Assembly: GCF_030656345.1 (NCBI RefSeq)
Contig: NZ_JAUSNR010000056.1
Coordinates: 79,110-143,109 of the forward strand
Direction: 5' to 3'
Length of the DNA stretch: 64,000 bases
Source of the DNA: Pseudotabrizicola sp.
Lineage (GTDB): Bacteria > Pseudomonadota > Alphaproteobacteria > Rhodobacterales > Rhodobacteraceae
Shown here: piece after piece, positions 28,269 to 36,351 of the stretch
How the letters are laid out: each line of letters begins with the position of its first letter
How positions within the stretch are numbered: position 1 is the stretch's first letter
Made by a program: the position numbers and the translations under genes
Notes under the pieces: generated by a model
Seen by the model: only the letters and a program-made list of their open reading frames with translations
Told to the model about the DNA's origin: nothing
The model's database searches: none

Positions 28269-29051
28269 TTACTGGCCCATCTTGTAGTCAAGAAACCACC
28301 TGGTGTTCAGCGCATCCAACGTGCCATCGGCCTGCAGCGCCGCGAGCCCTGCGTTGACCGGCTCCACCAGATCTGACCCTTTGGGGAAGATGAAGCCGAA
28401 ATCCTCGGTCCCCAACTTGTCGCCCACGATCTTCAACCCGCCGTTCGATGCCTCGACATAGCCCGCCCCTGCCGTGCCATCGGTCAGCACCAGATCGACA
28501 TCGCCGGCCCGCAGGGCCGCGACCGTGGCCCCGAAGGTTTCAAACAGCTTGATGCGCGGGTTGGCCTCGTCGCCGTCCAGCACTTCATAGACGCCGACGA
28601 AGAACGGCGTTGTACCGGGCTGCGCTGCCATCAAAAGGTCTGCATCCGCCGCGAAACCGGCAGCATCGCTGAACCGCGTCTCATCGCCGCGCACCAGCAT
28701 CACCATCTGGCTGGTCATATAGCTGTCCGAGAAGTCCACCATTTCCTTGCGGTCATCGCGGATGGTAATGCCGGTCATGCCCAGATCGAACTGCCCTTCC
28801 GACACTGCCGGGATCATCGCATCCCAGCTGATGGTCTGATAGGTCACGGTGAAGTTCAGCCGCTTTGCCAGTTCTGCCATCGCGTCATATTCCCAGCCGA
28901 CCGCAGCACCCGAGGCGTCGAGAAACTGCAGCGGCGGATAGGCGTTTTCGGTCACCACCACCACCTCGCGCCCGCCCAGATCGGGCAGGGCCTGCGCCAT
29001 GGCAGAGGGGGTGGACAGGGCAAGCGCAAGCGCGGCAAGGGTCAGCTTCAT
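28269..29051 (-). CDS. Amino acid ABC transporter substrate-binding protein (SBP family 3)
   Basis: 260 residues with an N-terminal signal peptide ([18 protein letters not shown]). The mature part carries [34 protein letters not shown] and [29 protein letters not shown] blocks ([20 protein letters not shown]), the signature of family 3 periplasmic binding proteins. [18 protein letters not shown] and [10 protein letters not shown] complete the fold. Ligand probably a polar amino acid. Confidence 0.92.
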   Translation of the reverse strand: MKLTLAALALALSTPSAMAQALPDLGGREVVVVTENAYPPLQFLDASGAAVGWEYDAMAELAKRLNFTVTYQTISWDAMIPAVSEGQFDLGMTGITIRDDRKEMVDFSDSYMTSQMVMLVRGDETRFSDAAGFAADADLLMAAQPGTTPFFVGVYEVLDGDEANPRIKLFETFGATVAALRAGDVDLVLTDGTAGAGYVEASNGGLKIVGDKLGTEDFGFIFPKGSDLVEPVNAGLAALQADGTLDALNTRWFLDYKMGQ

Positions 29052-29206
29052 GGGTCAGGCTCCCGGTTGAATCGCCCCGACCGGGGGCGCAATGTGGCAC
29101 AGACTATGGAATGCCGCGCGCATGGCGGCAAGGGCAGCGCGGTGCTTCGCGCGCGGCAAACCCGCCACAGGCTGCATCACCGGGCCACCTGCCCGCAAAA
29201 CCCGCA

Positions 29207-29623
29207 TTATCCGTCGCGCCCCGGCTCTTCCGGGTTGCCAGAGAAGAGGGCAATCTTGTTGCCCTGCGGGTCGCGCAGATAGCCAACATAAAATTGCGGC
29301 CCATAAGCGGCACGAAACCCCGGTTGGCCTTCGTCAGAACCGCCTGCGGCAAGCGCCGCCGCGTGCAGGGCGCGGACCTGTTGCTGGCTGCGCGCCTCGA
29401 ATGCGATCATCGTGCCGTTGCCGGCCGAGGCCGGGGCCCCGTCGAACGGCGATTTGACATAGAAATCCGGCAGCCCCGCGTACTGACCCTCAGGCCTTGG
29501 CAACATGAAGCTCAGGTCGCCATGATCTTCCTCCAGCCGATAGCCAAGAGCAGGCAGGAACGCCGCGTAGAACCGCCGCGCCCGCGCAATGTCGTCAGCA
29601 CCCACGGTGACATAGCCAATCAT
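29207..29623 (-). CDS. VOC-superfamily (glyoxalase-like) protein
   Basis: 138 residues from the ATG at 29623, which overlaps the stop of the MoeB-like gene by four bases (ATGA); the open frame extends upstream but with no better start. It begins IGYVTVGADDIARARRFYAAFLPALGY, a typical VOC opening, and ends QFYVGYLRDPQGNKIALFSG. The usual C-terminal metal-ligand glutamate (xIELx) is not seen (KIALF), so it may lack the normal metal site. Role unknown. Confidence 0.8.
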   Translation of the reverse strand: MIGYVTVGADDIARARRFYAAFLPALGYRLEEDHGDLSFMLPRPEGQYAGLPDFYVKSPFDGAPASAGNGTMIAFEARSQQQVRALHAAALAAGGSDEGQPGFRAAYGPQFYVGYLRDPQGNKIALFSGNPEEPGRDG

Positions 29624-30681
29624 TCCGGGTGGTCCGTTCCGGTACTTGACCCGCCACACGCCGCGCACCCGTCACGCCGTTTCACCCCGATCACCCGCGT
29701 TTCAGCATAAAGCGCGTCGTGGATCAGCAGCCGCCCGCGCAAGCCCGCGCCCGCGCCGGTCAGGTGTTTCACCGCCTCCATCGCCATCATCGCGCCGATC
29801 ACGCCGGGCAGGGGCGCGGCCACCCCGGCCTCGGCGCAGGTGGGCACCATGCCCGGCGCAGGCCGCACCGGGAAGACGCATTCGAAACACGGCCCGCCGC
29901 GCGCCGGGTCATACAGGCTGATCTGGCCTTCCCATTGGGTGATCGCCGCTGCAATCAGCGGCTTGGCAGCCGCAGCGCAGACCCGGTTCACCAGATAGCG
30001 GGTGTCGAAATTGTCGGTGCCGTCCAGCACCAGATCGTAATCGGCCACCAGTTCCGCCGCCAAAGCCTCATCCAGCCGCCGGTGATAGGGGCGTACCTGA
30101 ATGAAAGGGTTCAGCGCCTTCATCGCCAGCTCTGCCGAGAACACCTTGGGCATCCCGATCCGCGCGTCGGTATGGATGATCTGGCGTTGCAGGTTCGACC
30201 CCTCTACCCCATCGCCGTCAATCACCCCGATCACCCCCACGCCGCTGGCCGCCAGATACATCAGGGCCGGGCTGCCAAGACCACCCGCCCCCACCACCAG
30301 CACCCGCGCGGCCTTGAGCCGTTTCTGCCCCGGCCCGCCGATCTCGCGCAGCATGATGTGGCGGGCATAGCGGTCCAGCTCTACCGGCGAAAACGTCACC
30401 GGCTTTGCCACCCCGGCCCCAGTCGCAGGCTCGGGCACCCGCCCGCGCACCCGGCGCAGCGCTGCGCGGTAGGCCAAAGCCACCCCCACAAGCACGCCCA
30501 GCACAAACCAGCCGCGAAACTCACCGCCGACAAAATCCCCCAACTGCGCCGGCATATAAGGCGCGTGCGCCAGCAACAGCACCAACAGCCAACCCCAGGC
30601 CATCAGCCAGACCCACCGCCCGGGCCAGCCCAGCCAGCGCCCGGCCCCGAACACCGCGACAAAGCCCAGAATGCCGATCAT
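29620..30681 (-). CDS. HesA/MoeB/ThiF-family adenylyltransferase with N-terminal membrane segments
   Basis: 353 residues from the ATG at 30681 (11 bases after the dut stop). E1-like enzymes adenylate the C-terminus of ThiS or MoaD. Here the first ~75 residues form two to three hydrophobic helices (ILGFVAVFGAGRWLGW, WVWLMAWGWLLVLLLAHA, FVLGVLVGVALAYRAAL). The adenylation domain follows with LVVGAGGLGSPALMYLAASGVG, DGDGVEGSNLQRQ, LDGTDNFDTRYLVN, and two zinc CxxC pairs (CFECVFP and CAACG). No rhodanese domain is attached. The membrane anchor is unusual for a soluble-partner enzyme. Which of ThiS or MoaD it serves is undecided. Confidence 0.85.
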   Translation of the reverse strand: MIGILGFVAVFGAGRWLGWPGRWVWLMAWGWLLVLLLAHAPYMPAQLGDFVGGEFRGWFVLGVLVGVALAYRAALRRVRGRVPEPATGAGVAKPVTFSPVELDRYARHIMLREIGGPGQKRLKAARVLVVGAGGLGSPALMYLAASGVGVIGVIDGDGVEGSNLQRQIIHTDARIGMPKVFSAELAMKALNPFIQVRPYHRRLDEALAAELVADYDLVLDGTDNFDTRYLVNRVCAAAAKPLIAAAITQWEGQISLYDPARGGPCFECVFPVRPAPGMVPTCAEAGVAAPLPGVIGAMMAMEAVKHLTGAGAGLRGRLLIHDALYAETRVIGVKRRDGCAACGGSSTGTDHPE

Positions 30682-30691
30682 GCCGGCACGG

Positions 30692-31159
30692 TCATGATCG
30701 CCCGGTCGAGCCAAAGCCGCCCGCCCCGCGCGCGGTATCGCCCAGGGTTTCCACCACGGCAAAAGTCGCCTGTATCACCGGGGCCACGATCATCTGCGCC
30801 ACCCGGTCGCCATGCCGCACGGTATAGGGCTGATCCGACAGGTTGATCAAAGCCACGCCCAGCGGCCCGCGATAATCGCTGTCGATGGTGCCCGGCGTGT
30901 TGGGCAGGGTGATGCCTGACTTGGTGGACAACCCCGAGCGGGGCCGGATCTGCATCTCGAACCCCTGCGGGATTTCCACCCGGATGCCGGTCGGGCAGAT
31001 CGCCCGCTGCATCGGTGCAAGGGTGAACCCCGCCGCCCGCATATCGGGCGGCAGATTGGCGCGGATGTCGGCCCCCGCAGCACCCGGCGTTTCATACGCA
31101 GGCAAAGGCAGATCGCGGTCTGCCCAATCCTCAAAGACGATCTTCACAACCGGGCTCAC
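30692..31159 (-). CDS. dut: Deoxyuridine 5'-triphosphate nucleotidohydrolase (dUTPase)
   Basis: 155 residues, trimeric dUTPase that hydrolyses dUTP to dUMP and keeps uracil out of DNA. All five motifs are visible: GAAGADIRA, PRSGLSTKSG, GTIDSDYRG, GDRVAQMIVAP and the C-terminal GAGGFGSTG. GTG start at 31159 overlaps the coaBC stop by four bases, the common alphaproteobacterial coaBC-dut pairing. Confidence 0.97.
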   Translation of the reverse strand: MSPVVKIVFEDWADRDLPLPAYETPGAAGADIRANLPPDMRAAGFTLAPMQRAICPTGIRVEIPQGFEMQIRPRSGLSTKSGITLPNTPGTIDSDYRGPLGVALINLSDQPYTVRHGDRVAQMIVAPVIQATFAVVETLGDTARGAGGFGSTGRS

Positions 31160-32349
31160 TGCAGCGCCTCCGCAATCCTATCTGCCAATTTCCGCGCCAC
31201 AGCCTCTTTGGCCATCCGCGGCCAGACCTCGGCACCGGCCTCAGTGATCACCGTCACCGCATTTTCCGCCCCGCCCATGATGCCGGTCGCGGGCGAGACA
31301 TCATTGGCCACGATCCAGTCGCAGCCCTTGCGCAGGCGCTTGGTGGTGGCGTGGTCCACCACATGCTCGGTTTCCGCCGCAAAGCCCACCACCAGTCGCG
31401 GGCGCAACGTCCCCTGCGAAACTGTTGCGAGAATATCGGCGTTCTCGGCAAATTCCAGCCGTGGGGCCTGCCCCGTGCTGTCCTTCTTCATCTTCTGCGC
31501 GCCCGCATTGGCGACCCGCCAATCGGCCACCGCCGCCGCCATCACCGCCGCATCGGCGGGCAGGGCCGCCTGCACCGCCGCCAGCATCTGCGCCGCCGTT
31601 TCCACCCGCACCACATCCACCCCGCCCGGCGCGGGCACTGTGGCAGGCCCGGTCACAAACGTCACCCGCGCGCCCAGATCGCGCAGCGCCGCTGCAATCG
31701 CCGTCCCCTGCGCGCCAGAGGAGCGGTTGGCGATATAGCGCACCGGATCAATCGGCTCATGCGTCGGGCCGGACGTCACCAGCACATGCCGCCCCGCCAA
31801 AGGCCCACCGCCCAGCGCGGCACCGATGGCCGCCACAATCTCCACCGGCTCGGCCATCCGCCCCGGCCCGTATTCGCCGCAAGCCATCTCGCCCGCGTTC
31901 GGGCCGACGATCAGCACCCCGTCGCCGCGCGACGCCGCCAGATTGCGCTGCGTCGCCGGGTGCCCCCACATCCGCACATTCATCGCCGGGGCCACCAGCA
32001 CCCGCTTGTCGGTCGCCAATAAAAGGGTCGAGGCCAGATCATCCGCCCGCCCCGTCGCCATCTTGGCCATCAGATCCGCCGTTGCCGGGGCCACCACCAA
32101 AAGGTCGGCGGCCCGCGAAAGCTGGATATGCCCCATCTCTGCCTCGTCGGTCAGATCGAACAGCTCCTGATACACCTTGTGCCCGCTCAGTGCCGATACG
32201 CTCAGCGGTGTCACAAACTCCGCCCCCGCCCGGGTCAGCACTGGCACCACCGATGCCCCGGCCTTTTGCACAAGCCGGATCAGTTCCAAAGACTTATAGG
32301 CCGCAATCCCGCCGCCAATGATCAACAGCACCCGTTTTCCGGCCAGCAT
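31156..32349 (-). CDS. coaBC: Phosphopantothenoylcysteine decarboxylase / phosphopantothenate-cysteine ligase
   Basis: 397 residues. Bifunctional enzyme of coenzyme A synthesis. The CoaC half starts MLAGKRVLLIIGGGIAAYKSLEL with FMN-binding features, the catalytic histidine in SALSGHKVYQELF, and APAMNVRMWGHPAT. The CoaB half starts near GRHVLVTSGPTHEPIDPVRYIANRSSG. ATG at 32349 has GGAG 9 bases upstream and is the natural start; an upstream open stretch is spurious. Four-base overlap with dut. Confidence 0.96.
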   Translation of the reverse strand: MLAGKRVLLIIGGGIAAYKSLELIRLVQKAGASVVPVLTRAGAEFVTPLSVSALSGHKVYQELFDLTDEAEMGHIQLSRAADLLVVAPATADLMAKMATGRADDLASTLLLATDKRVLVAPAMNVRMWGHPATQRNLAASRGDGVLIVGPNAGEMACGEYGPGRMAEPVEIVAAIGAALGGGPLAGRHVLVTSGPTHEPIDPVRYIANRSSGAQGTAIAAALRDLGARVTFVTGPATVPAPGGVDVVRVETAAQMLAAVQAALPADAAVMAAAVADWRVANAGAQKMKKDSTGQAPRLEFAENADILATVSQGTLRPRLVVGFAAETEHVVDHATTKRLRKGCDWIVANDVSPATGIMGGAENAVTVITEAGAEVWPRMAKEAVARKLADRIAEALQ

Positions 32350-32411
32350 ATACACCACTCCCCTGCCGCGCGGCAGGTTAGGGCGCAAAGCCCGCCAAAG
32401 GCAACACCCCG

Positions 32412-33218
32412 TCAGCGAAACGCCGCACAGGGGTCGTCGCGTTCCACCGGCTCGGTCACCAGCCACAGGTCAAACGGCGCGTCTTCCGGTGCGGTGCCTT
32501 CCAGCTGCCCGACTGACAGAACCGTCACCCCCGGTGCGGCATCCGCCAGTACCGCAGGCACGCCCCAATCTTTGCGGGCGTGGCCCGATCCGGTGATCAC
32601 CGCCACCGGCGGGCCGACCTCCTCCAGCGCCTGCAAGACCGCCTGCGCCAGATAGGCGTCGCGCAAGCGCTGCGCCTGCACCATACCGGGCAGCAGACCC
32701 TCTGGCATTGCATCGCAATGCGCCGCCATTTGCTCGGCCTCGCGCGCGGACTGCTCCGCCTGCGGCAGCACCCGGGCTAGCCCCGGCCCGTCCGGCATCA
32801 CCGCCAAAGCCCCCTCTGTCACCGACCGCCGCGCCAGATCGCGCGGCACTTCGGCACCATAGTGGCGCGCGTCGCGTGCGGCCACGAAAACCGGATAATA
32901 CATCGCAAAATCGGGCCAGCCGCTGGCCTCCCAGCCCAAGGCGCGCGACACCGCAGTCATGTCGCCAAGGTCGGCAGGCACCCGCCCCGCCGCCTCCGCG
33001 CTCAACTGCTCCCAGACCACCGCGCGCGGGGTCAGCGAAAACACCGCCCGCGCCTGATTGAGGTGATGTTCGGGGTTGTCGTGGATTTCGCCCAGCACCA
33101 CGACATCAACGCGCGGCACCGTATCCAGCGCCTCCGCCCCGATTTCTGCCGCATGGGCGAAGCCTGCGGCCACAGTCAGGACCATTGGCAGGCCCAGCGT
33201 CAGGATCAGTCTGGTCAT
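32412..33218 (-). CDS. ChaN-family lipoprotein/haem-binding-like protein
   Basis: 268 residues with a cleavable signal peptide (LILTLGLPMVLTVAAGFAHA). The ChaN motif VVVLGEIHDNPEHHLNQARAV follows (given here as VVLGEIHDNPEHH), then AVVWEQLSAEAAG, FAMYYPVFVAARD and PVAVITGSGHARKDWGVP. ChaN-like proteins bind haem or act in iron handling in some bacteria. No lipobox cysteine is evident, so it is probably a soluble periplasmic form. Its ATG overlaps the rpoH stop by four bases, tying it to the stress sigma gene. Confidence 0.82.
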   Translation of the reverse strand: MTRLILTLGLPMVLTVAAGFAHAAEIGAEALDTVPRVDVVVLGEIHDNPEHHLNQARAVFSLTPRAVVWEQLSAEAAGRVPADLGDMTAVSRALGWEASGWPDFAMYYPVFVAARDARHYGAEVPRDLARRSVTEGALAVMPDGPGLARVLPQAEQSAREAEQMAAHCDAMPEGLLPGMVQAQRLRDAYLAQAVLQALEEVGPPVAVITGSGHARKDWGVPAVLADAAPGVTVLSVGQLEGTAPEDAPFDLWLVTEPVERDDPCAAFR

Positions 33219-34093
33219 AACAGAAAGTGCTGCACTTCCCGCGACTGGTTTTCAAGGGTGCGCCGCATCTTGGCAAAGGCCGCCGCCTCCAGCTGCCGCA
33301 CGCGTTCCTTGCTCAGCCCCAACTCTTCACCCAGAGATTCCAGCGTGCGCGGATCGTCCCGCAGCTTGCGCTGTGCGACAATAAACCGCTCGCGCGGTTT
33401 GAGCGCCTGCATCGCTGTCACCAGCCATTCGCGCAGGCGTTCGGAATCATGCGACAACTCCACCTGCTCCGCCGCCCCCGCCGACTCGTCTTCCAACGCG
33501 TCAATCCACTCGCGCCCGTCCTCATCGCTCGACTGCGTGGCGTTGAGCGAAAAGTCCGAGCCCGAAAGCCGCCCCTCCATCATTTCGACATCGGCCAGCG
33601 GCACCCCCACCTCGGTCGCCACCAGCTGGCGCAACTGGAACTGATCCAGCGTCTCACCGCGCTGCGACGCCTCGCGCTCCAGCTTAGCCTGCACCCGGCG
33701 CAGATTGAAAAACAGCGCCTTCTGGCTGCTGGTCGATCCGGTGCGCACCATCGACCAGTTGCGCATCACATAATCCTGAATGCTGGCCTTGATCCACCAC
33801 ACGGCATAGGTCGAAAACCGCACGCCACGGTCGGGGTCAAACTTGTCCGCCGCCTTCATCAGGCCAAGCGAGGCTTCCTGAATCAGATCCGGCATCGGCG
33901 CGCCGTAGCGCCGGAATTTCGACGCCATCGAAATCGCGAGCCGCATATAGGCGGTGATCAGCCGGTGCAGCGCGCGTTCATCGCGCTGGTCGCGCCAGGC
34001 ATAGGCCAGCTTCAGCTCGGTCTCTGCATCCAGCAATTCCGCCCGCATCGCTTGGCGGGACATGGTTTGGTCGTTATATCCGTCCAGTGCCAT
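33215..34093 (-). CDS. rpoH: RNA polymerase sigma-32-family factor, RpoHII-like
   Basis: 292 residues. Region 2 reads RLAISMASKFRRYGAPMPDLIQEASLGLMKAADKFDP (parts: RYGAPMPDLIQEASLGL, GVRFSTYAVWWIKASIQDYV), the RpoH box region continues NWSMVRTGSTSSQKALFFNLRR, and region 4 is LESLGEELGLSKERVRQLEAAAFAKMR. The QKALFFNLRR motif identifies heat-shock-type sigma factors. The N-terminus (MALDGYNDQTMSRQAM) resembles the second Rhodobacter RpoH, tied to singlet-oxygen response. ATG 34093 has GGGAG 8 bases upstream. A candidate ECF sigma-E promoter lies upstream, and chaN is translationally coupled downstream. Confidence 0.93.
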   Translation of the reverse strand: MALDGYNDQTMSRQAMRAELLDAETELKLAYAWRDQRDERALHRLITAYMRLAISMASKFRRYGAPMPDLIQEASLGLMKAADKFDPDRGVRFSTYAVWWIKASIQDYVMRNWSMVRTGSTSSQKALFFNLRRVQAKLEREASQRGETLDQFQLRQLVATEVGVPLADVEMMEGRLSGSDFSLNATQSSDEDGREWIDALEDESAGAAEQVELSHDSERLREWLVTAMQALKPRERFIVAQRKLRDDPRTLESLGEELGLSKERVRQLEAAAFAKMRRTLENQSREVQHFLL

Positions 34094-34176
34094 CTCAGTA
34101 ACTCCCGGTTCCTGATACCCCGGCGGTGGCGCGGTCTTGCGCAACAAACATGCAAACCAGCCGCCGCTTTTGAAAG

Positions 34177-34206
34177 GTTATACGCAACGTGTCTGCAACC
34201 GGATCA
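34177..34206 (-). promoter_or_regulatory. Candidate ECF sigma-E (RpoE-ChrR type) promoter for rpoH
   Basis: On the minus strand TGATCC (34201-34206) is followed after exactly 18 bases by TATAAC (34177-34182). TGATCC is the characteristic -35 of the Rhodobacter RpoE regulon. The predicted leader is about 75 bases. The element overlaps the 5' end of the divergent cobU. Confidence 0.55.
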
Positions 34207-34758
34207 CTCCAGCCCTCGACTTTTTCGCTTCCCGCCCTAACGCTGGTGATCGGCGGCGCGCGGTCAGGCAAATCGCGCCTTGCCGAACGCCTGATCACCG
34301 CCACCCATCGCCCCCGCACCTATATCGCCACCGCCCAGGCCTTTGATGCCGAGATGCAGGAGCGCATCGCCCGACACCGCACCGACCGAGGCCCGGACTG
34401 GACGACCGTTGAGGCCCCGCTCGACATCGCCGCCCCCCTGCGCAGGTGTGACCCCGCCGGGGCGGTTCTGCTTGATTGCGCCACGCTCTGGCTGTCCAAC
34501 GTGCTGCTGGCCGGTCAGGATATGGACGCCTCCTCCCACAGCCTTGTCGCGGCGCTTGCCTCCAGCCCCGCTCCGGTCGTGGTGGTTTCTAACGAGGTGG
34601 GTTGGGGTATTGTTCCCGACAATGCGCTGGCCCGACAATTCCGCGACGCGCAGGGCCGCCTGAACCAGTTGATCGCCGCCCGTGCCGGGCTGGTGGTGGG
34701 TGTCATGGCGGGCCTGCCCTTCGTGCTCAAGGGCACCCTGCCCGAGGGTACGCTGTGA
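34189..34758 (+). CDS. cobU: Adenosylcobinamide kinase / adenosylcobinamide-phosphate guanylyltransferase
   Basis: 189 residues. Bifunctional enzyme that activates adenosylcobinamide for nucleotide loop assembly in cobalamin synthesis. The P-loop VIGGARSGKSRLAERL is at residues 19-34, then RTYIATAQAFDAEMQERIARHRTDRG with the catalytic region, LLDCATLWLSNVL and VSNEVGWGIVP. Start is GTG at 34189 with AAAGG 11 bases upstream, which is only fair. The phosphatase gene overlaps its stop (GTGA). No other cob genes are in the window. Confidence 0.94.
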   Translation: MSATGSLQPSTFSLPALTLVIGGARSGKSRLAERLITATHRPRTYIATAQAFDAEMQERIARHRTDRGPDWTTVEAPLDIAAPLRRCDPAGAVLLDCATLWLSNVLLAGQDMDASSHSLVAALASSPAPVVVVSNEVGWGIVPDNALARQFRDAQGRLNQLIAARAGLVVGVMAGLPFVLKGTLPEGTL

Positions 34759-35321
34759 CCCGCCTGCACCTCGTCCGCCACGGCCCCACCCATGCCAAGG
34801 CCATGGTCGGCTGGACCGACCTTGCCGCCGACCTGTCCGACACCGCCGCCATTGCACGTCTGTCGGCCCATCTGCCCGCCGATGCCGCGCTGATCTCTTC
34901 CGACCTGTCGCGCGCCGTCACCACCGCCGATGCGCTGGCCCTGCCCACACGCCTGCGCCTGCCGCATGACCCCGCCTTGCGCGAGCTGCACTTCGGCACC
35001 TGGGAAATGCAGACCTTCGCGCAAGCCGAGGCGGCAGACCCCGCCCATATCCGCGCCTTTTGGGAAACGCCGGGTGCCCTGCGCGCGCCGGGGGGCGAAG
35101 GCTGGGATGACATCACCGGGCGCATCGCAGCAGCCCTTGACCGGCTGACAGGTGACACCATCATCGTCTGCCACTTCGGTGCCATCCTCGCCGCCCTGCA
35201 GTACCGGCTTGGCCTGACCGTGCAGGCGGTGTTCCGGCACAAGATCGACAATCTGTCCGTGACAGAACTGCACAAGACGCCAGCTGGCTGGCAGGCGCTG
35301 CGCATCAATCACATTCCGTGA
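34755..35321 (+). CDS. Histidine phosphatase family protein, possible alpha-ribazole phosphatase (CobC)
   Basis: 188 residues from a GTG overlapping the cobU stop by four bases. The phosphohistidine motif LHLVRHGPTHAK is at the N-terminus; the acid/base and second-histidine parts appear as LRELHFGTWEMQ and IVCHFGAILAAL. Coupling to cobU points to removal of phosphate from alpha-ribazole or adenosylcobalamin phosphate, but the superfamily is broad and the sequence alone cannot prove CobC. Confidence 0.85.
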   Translation: MTRLHLVRHGPTHAKAMVGWTDLAADLSDTAAIARLSAHLPADAALISSDLSRAVTTADALALPTRLRLPHDPALRELHFGTWEMQTFAQAEAADPAHIRAFWETPGALRAPGGEGWDDITGRIAAALDRLTGDTIIVCHFGAILAALQYRLGLTVQAVFRHKIDNLSVTELHKTPAGWQALRINHIP

Positions 35322-35402
35322 TGACCCGCCCCATAAATCATCACTTCCCTTGCTGCCCGCCCTGCCCTTAGCTGGTCCCACCCCAAGCGAAAGGCGCATC
35401 CA

Positions 35403-36272
35403 ATGACCACCCCCTATGACCTCGTGATCGGCGACCGCGCCTATTCCAGCTGGTCCCTGCGCGGCTGGCTGCTGTTCGATGCCTTCGGCATTCCGTACAA
35501 ACTGCACAAGGCGCGGCTGTACACGGATGAGCTGCCAACCCTGCTCAAAGCCTTCCACCCCGCCCGCACCGCCCCCACAATCCGAACCCCCGATGGAGTG
35601 GTCATCCCGGAAAGCCTGGCGATTGCCGAAGAACTCGCCTCGCGCCATCCGCAGGCGGGCATCTGGCCGACAGGTCCGAACCCTCGCGCCATCGCCCGGG
35701 TGCTGGCGGCGGAAATGCACGCAGGCTTCACTGCCCTGCGGTCGCATTGCCCGATGAACCTGCGGGTCAGCTACACCGATTGCGCGCCGCCGCAAGGCGT
35801 TCTGGATGACCTGAAGCGGCTGGAAACCCTCTGGGCATGGGCATGGGACCAAACCGGAGCCCACAAATGGCTGTGCGGCGATTACTCCGCCGCCGATGTG
35901 TTCTTCGCCCCGGTCGCCAGCCGCATCGCCACCTATAACCTGCCGGTCAGCCCGCGCGCGATGGGTTATGTGCAGGCGCATCTGGCGCACCCCTCGTTCC
36001 GCCAATGGCGCGCCATGGGTCTGGTCGACGGTGCAGATCAGGACTTCTACCGCCGCGATTACGCCACACGGGACTGGCCCGGCCCCACGCCGCTGCCCGC
36101 CCGCGCGGTGGATGGCACGGCATCAGAAAACACCGCCTGCCCCTATTCCGGCAAGCGCGTCACCCATGTGCTCGAACTGGATGGCCGCCGCTTTGGCTTC
36201 TGCAACGCCTTTTGCCGCGACAAAACCGTGGCCGACCCGGCAGCCTGGCCGAAGTTCATGGCTTTGCTCTAA
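35403..36272 (+). CDS. Glutathione S-transferase family protein with C-terminal cysteine-rich extension
   Basis: 289 residues. The thioredoxin-like N-domain (YDLVIGDRAYSSWSLRGWLLF ... APTIRTPDGVVIPESLAIAEELA, where ESLAI is the glutathione contact) and the helical C-domain (DYSAADVFFAPVASRI) form a normal GST through about residue 220. A further ~55 residues hold CPYSGKRVTHVLELDGRRFGFC (parts: ACPYSGKRV, FGFCNAFCRDKTVADP), a C-x(n)-C-x3-C cluster like a small zinc or YHS-type domain. Preceded by a short gap after the phosphatase gene. Substrate unknown. Confidence 0.85.
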   Translation: MTTPYDLVIGDRAYSSWSLRGWLLFDAFGIPYKLHKARLYTDELPTLLKAFHPARTAPTIRTPDGVVIPESLAIAEELASRHPQAGIWPTGPNPRAIARVLAAEMHAGFTALRSHCPMNLRVSYTDCAPPQGVLDDLKRLETLWAWAWDQTGAHKWLCGDYSAADVFFAPVASRIATYNLPVSPRAMGYVQAHLAHPSFRQWRAMGLVDGADQDFYRRDYATRDWPGPTPLPARAVDGTASENTACPYSGKRVTHVLELDGRRFGFCNAFCRDKTVADPAAWPKFMALL

Positions 36273-36295
36273 GCCGCTCGTCAAAGCCACCCGCA

Positions 36296-36326
36296 TTAAC
36301 CATTCGCTAACCCTGCCCCGTTAACC
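36296..36326 (+). promoter_or_regulatory. Candidate CtrA box and half-site upstream of comM
   Basis: TTAA-CCATTCG-CTAA (36296-36310) matches the CtrA consensus TTAA-N7-TTAA at 7 of 8 positions and includes TTAACCAT. A second TTAACC half-site lies at 36321-36326. Both are within 60 bases of the comM start. Confidence 0.5.
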
Positions 36327-36351
36327 CTTTGCCAAGGGATCGGGGTACAAA

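Noticed and set aside
32349..32466. Extended start for coaBC at 32466
   Set aside because: The first 39 codons overlap the end of the chaN-like gene, lack a ribosome-binding site and do not look like CoaBC; ATG 32349 has GGAG upstream.
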